Origin: Mesodorylaimus sp. YZB2_4 | Lineage: Eukaryota > Nematoda > Enoplea > Dorylaimida > Dorylaimidae | Direction of reading: 5' to 3' | Length of the DNA stretch: 64,000 nt | Assembly (NCBI GenBank): GCA_030248295.1 | Contig: JASANH010000782.1 | Coordinates: 1-64,000 of the forward strand | Shown here: positions 54,626-64,000 of the stretch, in pieces | Position numbering within the stretch: position 1 is the first letter of the stretch | How the letters are laid out: every line of letters begins with the position of its first letter | The notes under the pieces: generated by a model | What the model saw: only the letters and a program-made list of their open reading frames with translations | Databases searched by the model: none | What the model was told of the DNA's origin: nothing | Program-made: the position numbers and the translations under genes

Positions 54626-54940
54626 GCACTTACGCTTGACCTGGCACAATGAACGATAAAGCGACTTTGATTTCAAATAAACCGTTCTTACTGACTTCAG
54701 AGTCTTCGCTGGCGCCTCAATTTTCCCGTTTTTCTCTGCTGTTACCTGTCTGCATGGCCTTTCGCACTAAAAAGCAAACCTCTTTTCAGCAAGTCACGCA
54801 CGCAAGGGCACAGAAAAAAATAAAAACACGTTCTGCTTGTCTGGGAGAAGGGCCGTCTGGCGTGAAAGTAAACTTTTAAAGCCAGCATGAAAACGAACAA
54901 GGTTTATCTGTAAATGCTCTCTGGTGCAAAACACAGCCAA

Positions 54941-54947
54941 TATAAAG
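54941..54947 (+). promoter_or_regulatory. TATA box (TATAAAG) of P450 pseudogene 3
   Basis: It lies 88 bp before the ATG at 55029. The preceding GCAAAACACAGCCAA resembles the GCAACAAACAGGCACAA before the TATA box of gene 1, so the promoter was copied with the gene. Confidence 0.5.
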
Positions 54948-55028
54948 TAACCGGATTCAACTCCTGGATGGTCCTCTCGAACCTGACGACTTGCATTGTT
55001 AGGCTAACTTTTCAAACAGCACAGCAGT

Positions 55029-57109
55029 ATGACCATAATTGTGGAAGCTGCTATTTTTATTCTAGTCGTATTTTTTGTCGGTACCATCTACTGGTACATG
55101 TCAATGCCAAAAAATCTGCCCCAGGTCCAATTACACTGCCCTTTATTGGAAATTCGATCGATTATTGGGAAGGCGCGGATCAACACTTAGTTGTGCTAAA
55201 GCACATTGAAAAATATGGGCCCCTGTTCAGATTGTGTATGGCCAACAAACTGGTCATCGTACTCGGCGACTACGAGTGCATTCAAGAAGCGTTGGTAAAA
55301 CAGGGCGACGTGTTTGCTGGACGACCTCAAATTTATGCTGTGATGCCTGAGAAATTGCATCACTACGGTAAGGCGACAGTCGGAGTTGACTGGCGCGATG
55401 GTGAAAACTGCTTCTGACTCTTCAGTTTTCTTTTTTAAACTTTGCCGCAGACACCTTAATCTGACCTCTGGCTTCCTGACTCCTTCCTAAACCACCTGCT
55501 CTCCTAATTGCCTTACCGCTCTGTCGACTGCACAGATCTCTGCGGGCAGTCAACACTGCGCTTCACACCCTCCTGCACAGCATTCTGAGTTAGAGAGAAG
55601 CCAAATGACGAAACGCCGCTTTGTTTTTCATGAAAGCACTGTTTTTCAGGCCTTATCACGTCTGAAGGCGACTTATGGAAGGAGCACCGTCGCTTTGCAC
55701 TGTCAACGTTACGGGATTTTGGATTTTGGATGGTCGTGCAATACTCGAGGAACATATTAAAGGAGAAATATAATACCTCAGCGAATACCTTGCTGAGTAT
55801 GCTTCTAAAGGCTCATCATTCAATCCCCAAACACTGTTAATGAGCACAGTGTCAAATGTGATCAGTCAATTGATTTTTGGACGTCGATTTCGCTACAATG
55901 ATAAAGAATTTGCTGATCAATTTATTGCCCTGTCAAAGCGGATAAGTGGTGATGGAGTCGGTCTTTTATCGCCATTTATCCTATCAGATTCAGCGGCTGC
56001 TTGGACAAGCTGGCTTCCTGTTGAAAGTTTTCCAGTTTTCACTTTTAAGCGAGTATATAGTTTTCAATAGCAGACTTGCAGTTGCTAAGTTTCTTCTAAA
56101 AATCACCTCTCAGTTAATATAAAAACTCCTTATTTTTAGGGCCAATCTTTCAAAACAGAGAACGAAGAATTTGTTGAATTTACTAATCGAGAACTTCAAA
56201 AAACCATGAAAACCATTGATCCTGATTCTGAACCTACTAATTATATTCACGCTTACATGAAAGCTGCAAGTGGAACTAAAGCAGAGACGTTCACCAATAT
56301 CCAACTTTTATCCTCAGTCTTCGACTTGTTTGTAGCAGGGACTGTAACGACCTTCACGACAACCCGTTTCGCACTTCTGCTTCTGGCAAGCCACCCTGAT
56401 ATTCAAGAAAAAATGCATAAGGAAATCAGGAACGAGATCGGAATAGCTCTGCCAAGCTGTGCGGACAAAGCTAAATTACCATTTCCAGAAGCTGTAATTA
56501 TGGAAGTTCAACGATTCGCGAGTTTGGCACCTTTCGGAGTGGCAAGGCGCACAAGGCACCTTCCGACATACCGAAGGGTGCTATTGTCATTCCATTCCTG
56601 ACAGACGTATTGTTGAATCCTAATGAATTTCCAAACGCAAAAAATTTTGATCCATATCGATTTTTGGACTCTAATGGAAACCTGATAAGGGATCCGAAAT
56701 TAATTCCATTTTTGGCAGGTATTGATATTTCTCTGTATCCTTTCGTGTTATTCTCCCTGATGTGCAAAAGAAGTTTTCATCACCGATAGGTCGAATGACT
56801 CGTAGCTAAAAAAATACACTTACTTTCAATCAGCATTCGAGTGTTTGTCATGCAGCATAAAAACGGGAATTTCAAATTTGCGACTTCTGCATGAATCTGG
56901 CTCAGATAGTAATTGCTTTTTTAGGCAAACGCATTTGCCTTGGAGAATCTTTAGCTCGCATGGAGTTGTTTCTCGTGCTGATTAGTCTCATAAATCGTTT
57001 CCGATTGTATATTCCTGGCAATCAACCGAAACCAAGCCTGACACCCGTCGTTGGTGTGCTGTCAGCTCCTGTATTGTACAACTTCCATGTGCAAAATCGA
57101 AGCGAATAA
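55029..57109 (+). pseudogene. Cytochrome P450, third tandem copy, inactivated
   Basis: The same four-exon plan as genes 1 and 2: 55029-55367, 55651-56019, 56140-56718 and 56925-57109. Damage: a one-base deletion in the hinge (KNLP at 55119-55121; exon 1 is 339 instead of 340 bases); a frame slip near 55725-55732; TAA at 55771-55773; a weak donor (GTTGAA) after exon 2; helix I AGTVTT instead of AGTETT; and a deletion with frame change near 56550. The haem loop FLAGKRICLG and the last exon are intact. The stop codon overlaps an AATAAA (57105-57110). The copy is recent enough for splice sites and TATA box to be visible. Confidence 0.88.
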
Positions 57110-57459
57110 AGATAAGAGGTTCGCGTTTTGAATAACTTGACGGCTCTATATTGTGCAGTATGTCGTTAACACTTTGTGCCACCTTCTCATCGACTATTCA
57201 AGAGAGGGTTTCTGAGAGACTCGACCCAAGTGAAATATACTTGCTATACTATACTTGCGCTCGCACACATGTACTGTATGTTTGCATTGATATGTCAGCA
57301 TTCAAGCATTAAAGCTTGTGTTCTGAGTACTGCTGCTGTTCAGACAGGCTCCCCAAAAGTCAGCTGTGCTGTTCCACACGAGCAACCCGCACACTGTATG
57401 CTAAAGCTAAGAATGTTGACGGGCTGACTCGTAGTTTGCACTTTGGCTTGCTGTATACG

Positions 57460-57780
57460 GCTTTATACAAAAGAAGTATGGTTTCTAAATTCGCTGAGGT
57501 TGAAGCATATTTTAAATACCGCATGAATTATTATGCATGTGATGACACTGAGGATGTTTAGCACGTTTTCGTCTCATGTCCACGGGCAGTGGCTTTTCAG
57601 AATAAAGTGAAGAATTTTCTTAAAATGATAGACAGCTATTCAGTGGGGGCTGAAAATAGGGTTTTCGAAATAGTAGGTTCGTCCAACAATTTTGCCACCT
57701 CAATTGCAAACTTAGTTGTGCAATCAGCACAGAGGTGCATATGGTTTGCGAGGGTAGATTACGAGGGGGGAGAATGAGAT
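57460..57780 (+). pseudogene. LINE (non-LTR retrotransposon) 3' end fragment
   Basis: The frame from 57478 reads YYACDDTEDV, a stop (57559-57561), then HVFVSCPRAVAFQNKVKNFL, which resembles the zinc-binding segment after the reverse transcriptase domain of LINE polymerases (C, then H and C). It ends at 57775-57777 and is followed by an A-rich stretch (about 57940-58010), as expected at a LINE tail. No polymerase domain is seen; the clade is unclear. Confidence 0.45.
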
Positions 57781-58365
57781 GGTTGACCTGTGGAAATCAT
57801 TGCTGAGACGGCTAAAAGTTTTGAAACAAAGAGCGAGATACGTCTTACCGCATAGTGAGTACAAGGAGCTTTTTGTGAAGTCGTCTTTCTGTAGTGCTTT
57901 ATCTTTGTGTGAGCAAAACATATCTGTACAGTGGAAAGAAAAAAAAGAAAAACACGATTAAAAATTAAAAATACAAAAATATAAATTTAAAAATTAAAAA
58001 AAAATTTTTTTTGTTAGTGCTACTAAGAAGACTAATAATGTATGTTGTCAGCCAGTGCATGAAGTTGCTAATGTGCGGATGGGCTTTTTGGTTTTGGGAA
58101 CAATAGACTTTACTGATTTGTCCGACCAGTTAGGATGTATATAGAGTTTCTCTGAAGCATAGGCGGTGTGATCAAACAGGAGATAATGGCCTTTCTTGTC
58201 CGGTGCCAGGTTGTTCTGACAAATGGCTTATCGTAGGTGGTTTCTTGGGACCACGAAAACAGAAATACATACTAATGAAAATAAAAATAACGATAAGGGT
58301 GATAAATTGAGTCGGTTTAGTCGGTTCTTGTAGTTTTCGAGTTTATATGCGATTAAACGGTCGTT
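57781..58365. other. Sequence between the LINE scrap and the Harbinger element
   Basis: An A-rich tract (57940-58010), then nothing recognised. The left terminal repeat of the Harbinger element was expected here but not found. Confidence 0.4.
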
Positions 58366-59416
58366 ATGAACGCAGGATTTTACGACCACTGGAATTTTAT
58401 GGAAGTGGATGACGATGAGGCCGCTGAATTACCACCCGAACGCCGCCCACGTATCTATCGACCAAGGATAAATTTTGACCGTGATCAAATCGTTTTCGAT
58501 TGACGGAACTGCACGCTAACTTACTCGTCGATCGAATCGGTCAATTTATAGAACACGATACGGCGAAAAACTGCGCGTTATCTCCAAAGCAGCAAATCAT
58601 ATTGTCACTCAGGTAAAACTGCGTCGATTAGTTATCACGCACGGAGTGGACAAATTGTGGTAATCATGCCATTCTTGATCAGGTACTTGGCGACTGGCGA
58701 TAATTATCGAACAGTGGGTGATTCACACGGTTTGAGCAAATCTACCTTATCACGGGCTTTACATCGTGTGGTCGATGCAGTTAATCGATACATATATCCC
58801 GCTGTTGTTGACTGGCCAGGTGACGAAGCCCAACTGCGTGGTATAGCGAATGAATTTCGCGAGAAAAGAGGGATGCCGTGCGTGCTTGGTTGTATCGATG
58901 GCAGCCATTTCAACATCGTCGCACCAAGTACTGACGAGGGTGATTACGTGAACCGCCACGGCCGCCATTCTATTAATGCTTTGTTCGTTTGTGGTCCTAA
59001 ATTGCGGTAAGTGTGGGTTGAAAATAATGAATTCCACGAATGCTAATGCCAAAATTTCATGATGATACAGATAAATGTTTTTGTCTGTCTGTCTGTCTGC
59101 CTGACCAACTTCCAAATGCTAAAAGATAGTCACATTTCTCTGATAATCACTGGGCACTCCTAAAATTCTAATGTTAGGCCTGTTTTCTAGATTTTATTAC
59201 GTGTCCAGCAGATGGCCAGGCTCTGTTCATGACGCCCGCGTTTTCCGCAATAGTTCTTTAAAACAACGATTGGAGAATGGTTGGCGTCCGCTGCCGATGG
59301 CTGTACTGCTGGGTGATTCAGCGTATCCTGACTCTGACTATCTGGTCACTCCTGTGCCCAATATCGATGTCGATGTCGATGTCACTAGGCGCATGCAGCT
59401 TGTAGCCTTGTTTTGA
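58366..59416 (+). pseudogene. Harbinger transposase (DDE superfamily)
   Basis: Exons 58366-58612, 58683-59006 and 59191-59416 join in phase 2 at both introns. Exon 1 has the acidic start and PRIYRPRINFD, a frame slip near 58490, then TELHANLLVDRIGQFIEHD and CALSPKQQI. Exon 2 has ATGDNYRTVGDSHGLSKST (helix-turn-helix) and VLGCIDGSHFNIVAP with the first catalytic Asp. Exon 3 has RWPGSVHDARVFRNS (second Asp) and VLLGDSAYP. The protein ends in an IDVDVDV microsatellite before the last catalytic Glu block, so it is inactive. Intron 2 contains a TGTC microsatellite (about 59083-59101). Confidence 0.82.
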
Positions 59417-59502
59417 CGTGGATTTTGATAAACGGGTTTGTGAAAGAGCTTGAACTGTATTCCACTTTATTCTGCAACTAGTACTACTGCTATCCAACCA
59501 CC

Positions 59503-61049
59503 TCAACTATCTAAATGAGAGTCACTGTCACTTTCCCTCTCATCCTCCCTGTAAGAGCTGTCACCAATTTGTCGGCTTCTAGCAACTATATCCATCTCAA
59601 TAAGCCTCATTTTCAAATTAATGTACTTAGCTTGCTGTTCCGTTTTCTGCTTCAAATATTTGATTTGACATTCCATCAACTCGTTGTGCAAAGTGACAGA
59701 GCGTCGTTTCTCTATTTGCATTTCCTCGTCATCCATCGAAACTGTTGCTGCTTCGTTGCTGCTAGGGGCGCGACTGGAGCCCGAGACTAAAATAAGCACA
59801 GGAAAGGGGGAATTTTTTACATTTTGATTTTGAGATCGAGGAAAATACGTAAAAGAGGAACTGACAATTTTTGCTTTGAAGGAGCACCATTCTTAGAGGG
59901 AGGACCTGTGCGCGCATTACACTTACATGCATGGAAATGGAAGACTTGTTTAGGGGTGGGCGAGCAGAAAGAGGAATGGAGCGTGTGGAGCCGAAAATTG
60001 CCTCTTTGGGTGAACATCTTTTTTGGATGGCCACCCAAAGAGGTCCTAAGGTTCTTTTTGATATTAACATTCACTTACAATAGCTTTTCCGGAAGGGTGT
60101 CCGTTTGCTTCGCGTTTGTGCAGTCAGTGATGTTGACGGTGATACCGATATCAGGCTGGGCGGGGTAGGACGAGTGATCGCCAACGAAGTTAAGCCAGAA
60201 ATCGGTGAGGTGATTGCTGTAGCTGTTGGTGTGATTGGGCTCGTAATCGTCGATGATGCTGACGGCTGGTCAGAAGGAGTGAGCGTGAAGGCCGGGTTGT
60301 AGAGCAGCGGAGTAGTGATCGTCGATGAAGCAGGGCGAGTCTGTGTGATCGACCCAGCTGGCGGCTGACAAAAATATGGAAACAATGACTGATCGTGAGT
60401 CGTTGACGGGTCGCCCAATAATGTATGTGGTTCAAATCTGCTGTAACGGCCGCTCTAACGATTAGTAGAAGTAGTGCCACTGGTCGACGGGCTTTCACCA
60501 AGCAGCGAATCCTCGAACGATCGACGACGACTGCCTGATGTGGTCGCTGCCCGATTGCCTTCATCCTCGTCATCAGTCAATGCCGGTTGGCAGGAGGTCG
60601 AATAATCTTCGCCCTCTCGATTCGGACTCTCGCCCAGCCCCACCACAGCAGCAGAGTTTTTTCCGATGATATCCAAGACAGCAAGCTCTTCCTATAACAC
60701 GACACAATTCCACATTCCATGCACAGCGAAGAAATGCGAGGACACAGATTTCACTTGCTTTATTATAACGGGCTCCTGGACCCCCGGCTGCTCCAGTTTG
60801 GGAATACTTGTCGCGTTTGGCTCTGACGCTTGCTTTCCAGCTGCCCCACAATTTGTCACGTAAGTAAGCATAACCACGGCCACGGGTAGCATTAAAACCA
60901 TGATGTTTTCCGCAGGTTACAACGAGTTGTTTCCAACCTTCTGTTCGCTGTCGTTCGGTTTTTCGATCGGTTTGTTTCCCCAACAAAATCTCTTTATTCC
61001 CATTGATAAGACCCAAAATGATTAGTTTTTGCGCTTCGCTAAGTGGCAT
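59503..61049 (-). pseudogene. Harbinger Myb/SANT-like DNA-binding protein, nearly intact
   Basis: The partner protein of Harbinger transposases, which binds element ends and brings the transposase to the nucleus. The ATG at 61049 opens a Myb/SANT-like domain (MPLSEAQKLIILGLINGNKE, then TEGWKQLVVTCG, LRDKLWGSWK, TGAAGGPG). A second exon starting near 60691 (EELAVLDIIGKNSAAVVGLG) runs to 60079 through an acidic and Ser/Thr/Pro-rich region, and a third exon (59786-59503) encodes a charged, likely coiled-coil C-terminus (ECQIKYLKQKTEQQAKYIN). The second junction keeps phase 1; the first donor is unresolved. One in-frame TAG (60455-60457) follows TSTNR. Apart from that stop it could be translated in full. 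Confidence 0.7.
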
Positions 61050-61227
61050 TATCGAAACAATCGAGAATAGCGAGCGAGCAAGAAAAACACGATTTTTCTC
61101 TTTCGCATCTTCCTCTTTACAGTTTTCCTCTCTCCAGCATACAAAGGGGGGTAGAGTGCGACTAAACCTGCAGATCGTGCTCCTTGGTGTCAATTTTCCG
61201 CTCCAGCAACTAGACTCCTTTTCGGAG

Positions 61228-61324
61228 TACGTGGTGAAACGCTCTTTTTCCGGACTCCGGGCCTTGAACTCCAGACTCCACAGGTTTCGCGTTCGGAGTC
61301 AGGGAGTCGTGGTGAAACAGGCCC
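61228..61324. repeat. Right terminal region of the Harbinger element
   Basis: GTGGTGAAAC occurs twice (about 61230-61239 and 61309-61318) together with repeated GGACTCC/GGAGTC words, ending at GGCCC (61324). This is the normal style of Harbinger ends. Confidence 0.6.
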
Positions 61325-61383
61325 CAGGTCAATACTTTACACAAAAGCATCGCTCTCGATAAAGTGCCAACTTCCCCTGTGGG

Positions 61384-61468
61384 CTTCAATCAGAACCACC
61401 CCCCCAAAAAAAAAAAAAAAAAAAAAAAACAAAAAAAAAAAAAAAAAAAAAAAAAACAAAAAAAAAAC

Positions 61469-61501
<33 letters not shown>

Positions 61502-61510
61502 AAAAAAAAA

Positions 61511-61550
<40 letters not shown>

Positions 61551-61583
61551 AAAAAAAAAAAAAAAAAAAAAAAACCCCCCCCC
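61384..61583. repeat. A-rich low-complexity tract
   Basis: Nearly 200 bases of A with single C interruptions, closed by a C run. It gives meaningless Lys or Phe frames on the two strands. Probably partly artefactual. Confidence 0.9.
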
Positions 61584-61776
61584 AGTGTGCCGCCACAAAC
61601 GAGTATAGGTGCCACTTTACGATTTCTATTCGAACAGGTGGGTATGAGCCACAAGTGGTCATTCTTATCTGAGCTGTCGTCCTGTGCGGTTGTGCCGTGA
61701 CTTGTTACTCGCTTCAAAGTTCGCCTAGCCTTATCTCTTCTCCACAATCAAGAAAGGTGTCAAAATAATCTCGTCT

Positions 61777-63330
61777 ATGCTGCTGGCCTCGATCTTCCTC
61801 TTCATCATCCAGCTCCCGAGTGGCGTCGCAAGCGGGGCCCAAGAATTCCAGAACCTCACCATCCTGTACGAAACCGACATCGCTCTCATCGTCGACGAAT
61901 CAGGCAGCATCAAAGACCCTGATTTCGCTGTAATGATGGATGCCATCAATAAGCTACCTGATCGCATCAAGATTGGAAAAGGAAACGCTCGTGTTGGCGT
62001 TGCCATGTTTTCTAGTGGATCCCGAGTCGTACTGGAGCTGACTGATGACCCGGATCAAGTGCGGCAGCTGAAAGTGGTTCAGATGCGAGGGGGCACGCGC
62101 ACAGATCTGGGTCTCGCCGATGCCAAAGACAAGGTGCTGGACAAAGCTCGTCCCAACGCCCTGAAGATCGCCATTCTGATCACTGATGGACATACTAACC
62201 GTGCACACGAAGTCGACGCAATTGCGAATGCTGCGGCACTACGAAACGATGACGTCGTTGTGTATGCCGCCTACGTTGGCACCCTGCCCGATCACACCCG
62301 CCAGCATCTCGACGAAATCACTGGAAATCCGTTTCGTGTGTTTTCAGTCAATGCCTTCGACGACCTCTTGGATGTCATCGTCAAAGATATCCTGAAACAG
62401 GCCGACTGCCATTACTCCGCTATCTGTCGCTTCGACGAGCAACGCGGTTGTGGCCCCGTCTGGTGGCAGCCGGCACCATTAGACAAAGTGGCCAACTGCA
62501 CCAACCAAAGGCCCGCTGATGACAAAGTGGAGAAAACATGCGCCGAGGTTGAGTGCAACGCGACGTGCGAGAAGTGGGAGTGGGAAGAAGTGAATTGCGA
62601 ATCGAGCGGCCAAACTGGCACCAGGCAGCGTGTCGGGCAGAAGCCAAAGCACCAACAGCACGTGTTCGAGCACTGCGCCAAGGAGGAACCGTACGTATGC
62701 CCAACTTGGACCACTCTGTCAAACATCGCGCCTGAAAAAGAGACCAAGGCTCCTGAACAAGTGACCAAGGCTCCTGAAGAAGTGACCGAGGCTCCTGGAA
62801 AAGTGACTGATGGTGCGGTTGACGACAAGACCCTGGTGAAGGGTGATGAAGGAGGTTCAAATTCATGGTTGATCCCAGTCATCGTCTGCGTGATCGTCCT
62901 GCTCCTGCTCATCGTCATTCTGGTTATCGTCCTGACCGTCCGCAGAAAGAAGAAAAGGGACGCTGCTGCTGCCGCCATGGCCAAGAAGAAGGCTGAGGCT
63001 AACGTCAAGTCGGAGGCATCGATGAACAAGTCTCGCATGCAATCCAAGGCGCTCGGCACCCAGACCTTCGATCGTAGCATAAGCGTGGCTGACAGAAGCG
63101 TGGGTGTTAGCATGGCCGAAATGACTAGTACACCAACGAGGAAAACGAAAAATACAGGGCCTCCGGTCAAGAAATCGGGCAGCCAGCATCCCACGCAAGC
63201 AATGGAAGGCAACGTTGAAAAAGAAAGCTCAAAATCAGCCATGCCGTCGAAAAAACCGTCAGTCAGTGGGCCGAAAGAGGCGGGATTCCCGTCGAAGAGC
63301 GGTCTGGTGAAGAAGCCAACGAAAGGATGA
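61777..63330 (+). CDS. Single-pass membrane protein with von Willebrand factor A domain, 517 aa
   Basis: A cell-surface adhesion- or receptor-type protein. The ATG at 61777 gives a signal peptide (MLLASIFLFIIQLPSGVAS). Residues about 33-208 form a VWA domain with a complete metal-binding MIDAS site: DESGS (40-44), Thr107 in GGTRTD and Asp137 in LITDGHT. A Cys-rich module follows (about 211-308, some ten Cys, with a WW pair; similar in look to a thrombospondin-type repeat but not a clear match), then a short stalk of KAPEEVT-like repeats (323-344), a membrane helix (364-388, IPVIVCVIVLLLLIVILVIV), an RRKKKR stop-transfer and a basic, Ser/Lys-rich tail of about 125 residues without a known domain. 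No intron is seen. The coding sequence is visibly richer in G and C than its surroundings. The layout recalls apicomplexan TRAP-like and animal VWA adhesins; the ligand is unknown. Confidence 0.88.
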   Translation: MLLASIFLFIIQLPSGVASGAQEFQNLTILYETDIALIVDESGSIKDPDFAVMMDAINKLPDRIKIGKGNARVGVAMFSSGSRVVLELTDDPDQVRQLKVVQMRGGTRTDLGLADAKDKVLDKARPNALKIAILITDGHTNRAHEVDAIANAAALRNDDVVVYAAYVGTLPDHTRQHLDEITGNPFRVFSVNAFDDLLDVIVKDILKQADCHYSAICRFDEQRGCGPVWWQPAPLDKVANCTNQRPADDKVEKTCAEVECNATCEKWEWEEVNCESSGQTGTRQRVGQKPKHQQHVFEHCAKEEPYVCPTWTTLSNIAPEKETKAPEQVTKAPEEVTEAPGKVTDGAVDDKTLVKGDEGGSNSWLIPVIVCVIVLLLLIVILVIVLTVRRKKKRDAAAAAMAKKKAEANVKSEASMNKSRMQSKALGTQTFDRSISVADRSVGVSMAEMTSTPTRKTKNTGPPVKKSGSQHPTQAMEGNVEKESSKSAMPSKKPSVSGPKEAGFPSKSGLVKKPTKG

Positions 63331-63407
63331 CGTTGGTAGTCCGTGATCAGTGATGACACTGAAGAAGATGTTATGCATGTGCTCATATCGTGTTCATTCA
63401 ATGTCTT

Positions 63408-63413
63408 AATAAA
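63408..63413 (+). terminator. Polyadenylation signal AATAAA of the VWA gene
   Basis: AATAAA 78 bp after the stop codon, with a GT-rich stretch (TGTTCGCAATGTGAG) about 15 bp later, fits cleavage near 63430. Confidence 0.6.
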
Positions 63414-64000
63414 ATGGGCCAAAATCTGTTCGCAATGTGAGACTTGACTCAATGTGACATTAATAGCTACTCTTTTATTCGCTATATGTGACTGATCAGT
63501 CATCGAGTGATCAGTGATGTCGTTTTATTCATTTTAGAAGATGTATTCTTGAAATTAACGAATTTCTGATGCGAATACTATTTCAGTCAATTGATAAATC
63601 AATCAGGCTAGTCAATCAGCGATCCAGCGATCGATCAATTGTCACGAGAGGGTGTGTCCAACGGTGCATAAAACATGCGGTATGTCTTGTATGTTTCCGG
63701 CAAGGCATAACTGTTTTTTAGGATACCATGTCAATCTTGGAAAAAGAAAATTTTTGTTTGTTGGGAAACGATTTTCAGTGATTCGGAATAGTGCAAATGC
63801 ATAGTATTGTAAAAAATCACTGGATAGCTGGTCAATTCTTTTGTACGTTTCTTCCGTCTCATCTCCTGAATGCTCGCTCGCGATCTCCTGAATGCTCAAG
63901 CCTTTCCTGGCCAGGTCAAGAGTGCCTTCCCTGGACGGCATTTCCGTCCGCTGGACCTTGGTTTGACGGCTGTCCCACACGTGGGATCGTCCGTATATGG
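63414..64000. other. Right edge, no gene supported
   Basis: TCAATCA/GATCAGT-type short repeats near 63490-63640 and a doubled ATCTCCTGAATGCTC (about 63863-63897). A 112-codon minus-strand frame (63642-63980) shows no domain and is not called. Confidence 0.4.

Larger units (their letters stand above)
58366..61324. mobile_element. PIF/Harbinger DNA transposon with two convergent genes
   Basis: A transposase on the plus strand and a Myb/SANT-like protein on the minus strand face each other, the normal two-gene plan of animal Harbinger elements. The right end reads inward GGGCCTGTTTCACCACGACT from 61324. No matching left end was found upstream of 58366, so the left side is probably truncated. 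Confidence 0.8.

Noticed and set aside
61337-61747. Poly-Phe and poly-Lys frames
   Set aside because: Pure translation of the A-rich tract; no coding meaning.
62412-63503. 363-codon open frame on the minus strand
   Set aside because: It lies antisense to the VWA gene, whose signal peptide, MIDAS site and membrane helix are clear; the antisense frame shows no domain and follows from the base composition of the sense gene.
63642-63980. 112-codon minus-strand frame at the right edge
   Set aside because: No domain or start context; it contains a doubled 15-bp word and reads like non-coding sequence.

Overview
The window is nuclear DNA from an invertebrate animal, most probably an ecdysozoan. 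Genes are split by short spliceosomal introns of about 56 to 400 bases with good GT/AG signals. It encodes a metazoan-only DEG/ENaC channel, a rhodopsin-type GPCR, CYP2-clan-like cytochromes P450 and a leishmanolysin (M8) protein, and it is crowded with decayed transposable elements of many classes. The phylum (tardigrade, nematode, arthropod or other) cannot be fixed from this sequence alone.

Layout. 1-3.4 kb: a Helitron on the minus strand, running off the left edge and split into six phase-matched exons. 7.3-8.5 kb: a 5'-truncated Penelope-like element with an inverted duplication at its head and a hammerhead-like motif in its tail. 10.5-12.7 kb: a single-exon gene for a 739-residue protein that joins a degraded NERD-nuclease-like region to a superfamily 1 helicase. 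13.4-22.3 kb: an accessory block of duplicated, decaying sequence holding two small secreted-peptide genes (14.5 and 21.2 kb) with identical TATAAATA boxes, a broken paralogue, a BEL/Pao integrase scrap, an array of short hairpins and a Tc1/Tc3 scrap. 23.2-29.2 kb: a three-exon leishmanolysin-like gene whose HExxH has become HGALH; its first intron holds a 2-kb MULE transposon with minisatellite-like inverted ends, itself broken by a short interspersed repeat. 31.8-33.4 kb: an intronless DEG/ENaC channel. 35.8-37.0 kb: an intronless GPCR. 41.5-57.1 kb: three tandem P450 genes, two intact and one dead, with the same exon plan and a TATA box each; between and within them sit a hAT-like element carrying a nested Tc1 element, a miniature transposon and dispersed repeats. 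57.5-57.8 kb: the 3' end of a LINE. 58.4-61.3 kb: a two-gene PIF/Harbinger element. 61.8-63.3 kb: a secreted/transmembrane von Willebrand factor A receptor.

The host genes are independent transcription units and form no operon. The clearest functional unit is the P450 array, a tandem duplication with a pseudogene at its downstream end. The most unusual points are the catalytically altered M8 protein, the NERD-like/helicase protein, the duplicated TATA-driven peptide block and the hairpin array with covarying stems. Several homopolymer tracts (C at 38.4-38.6 and 39.5 kb, A at 61.4-61.6 kb) may be unreliable sequence.
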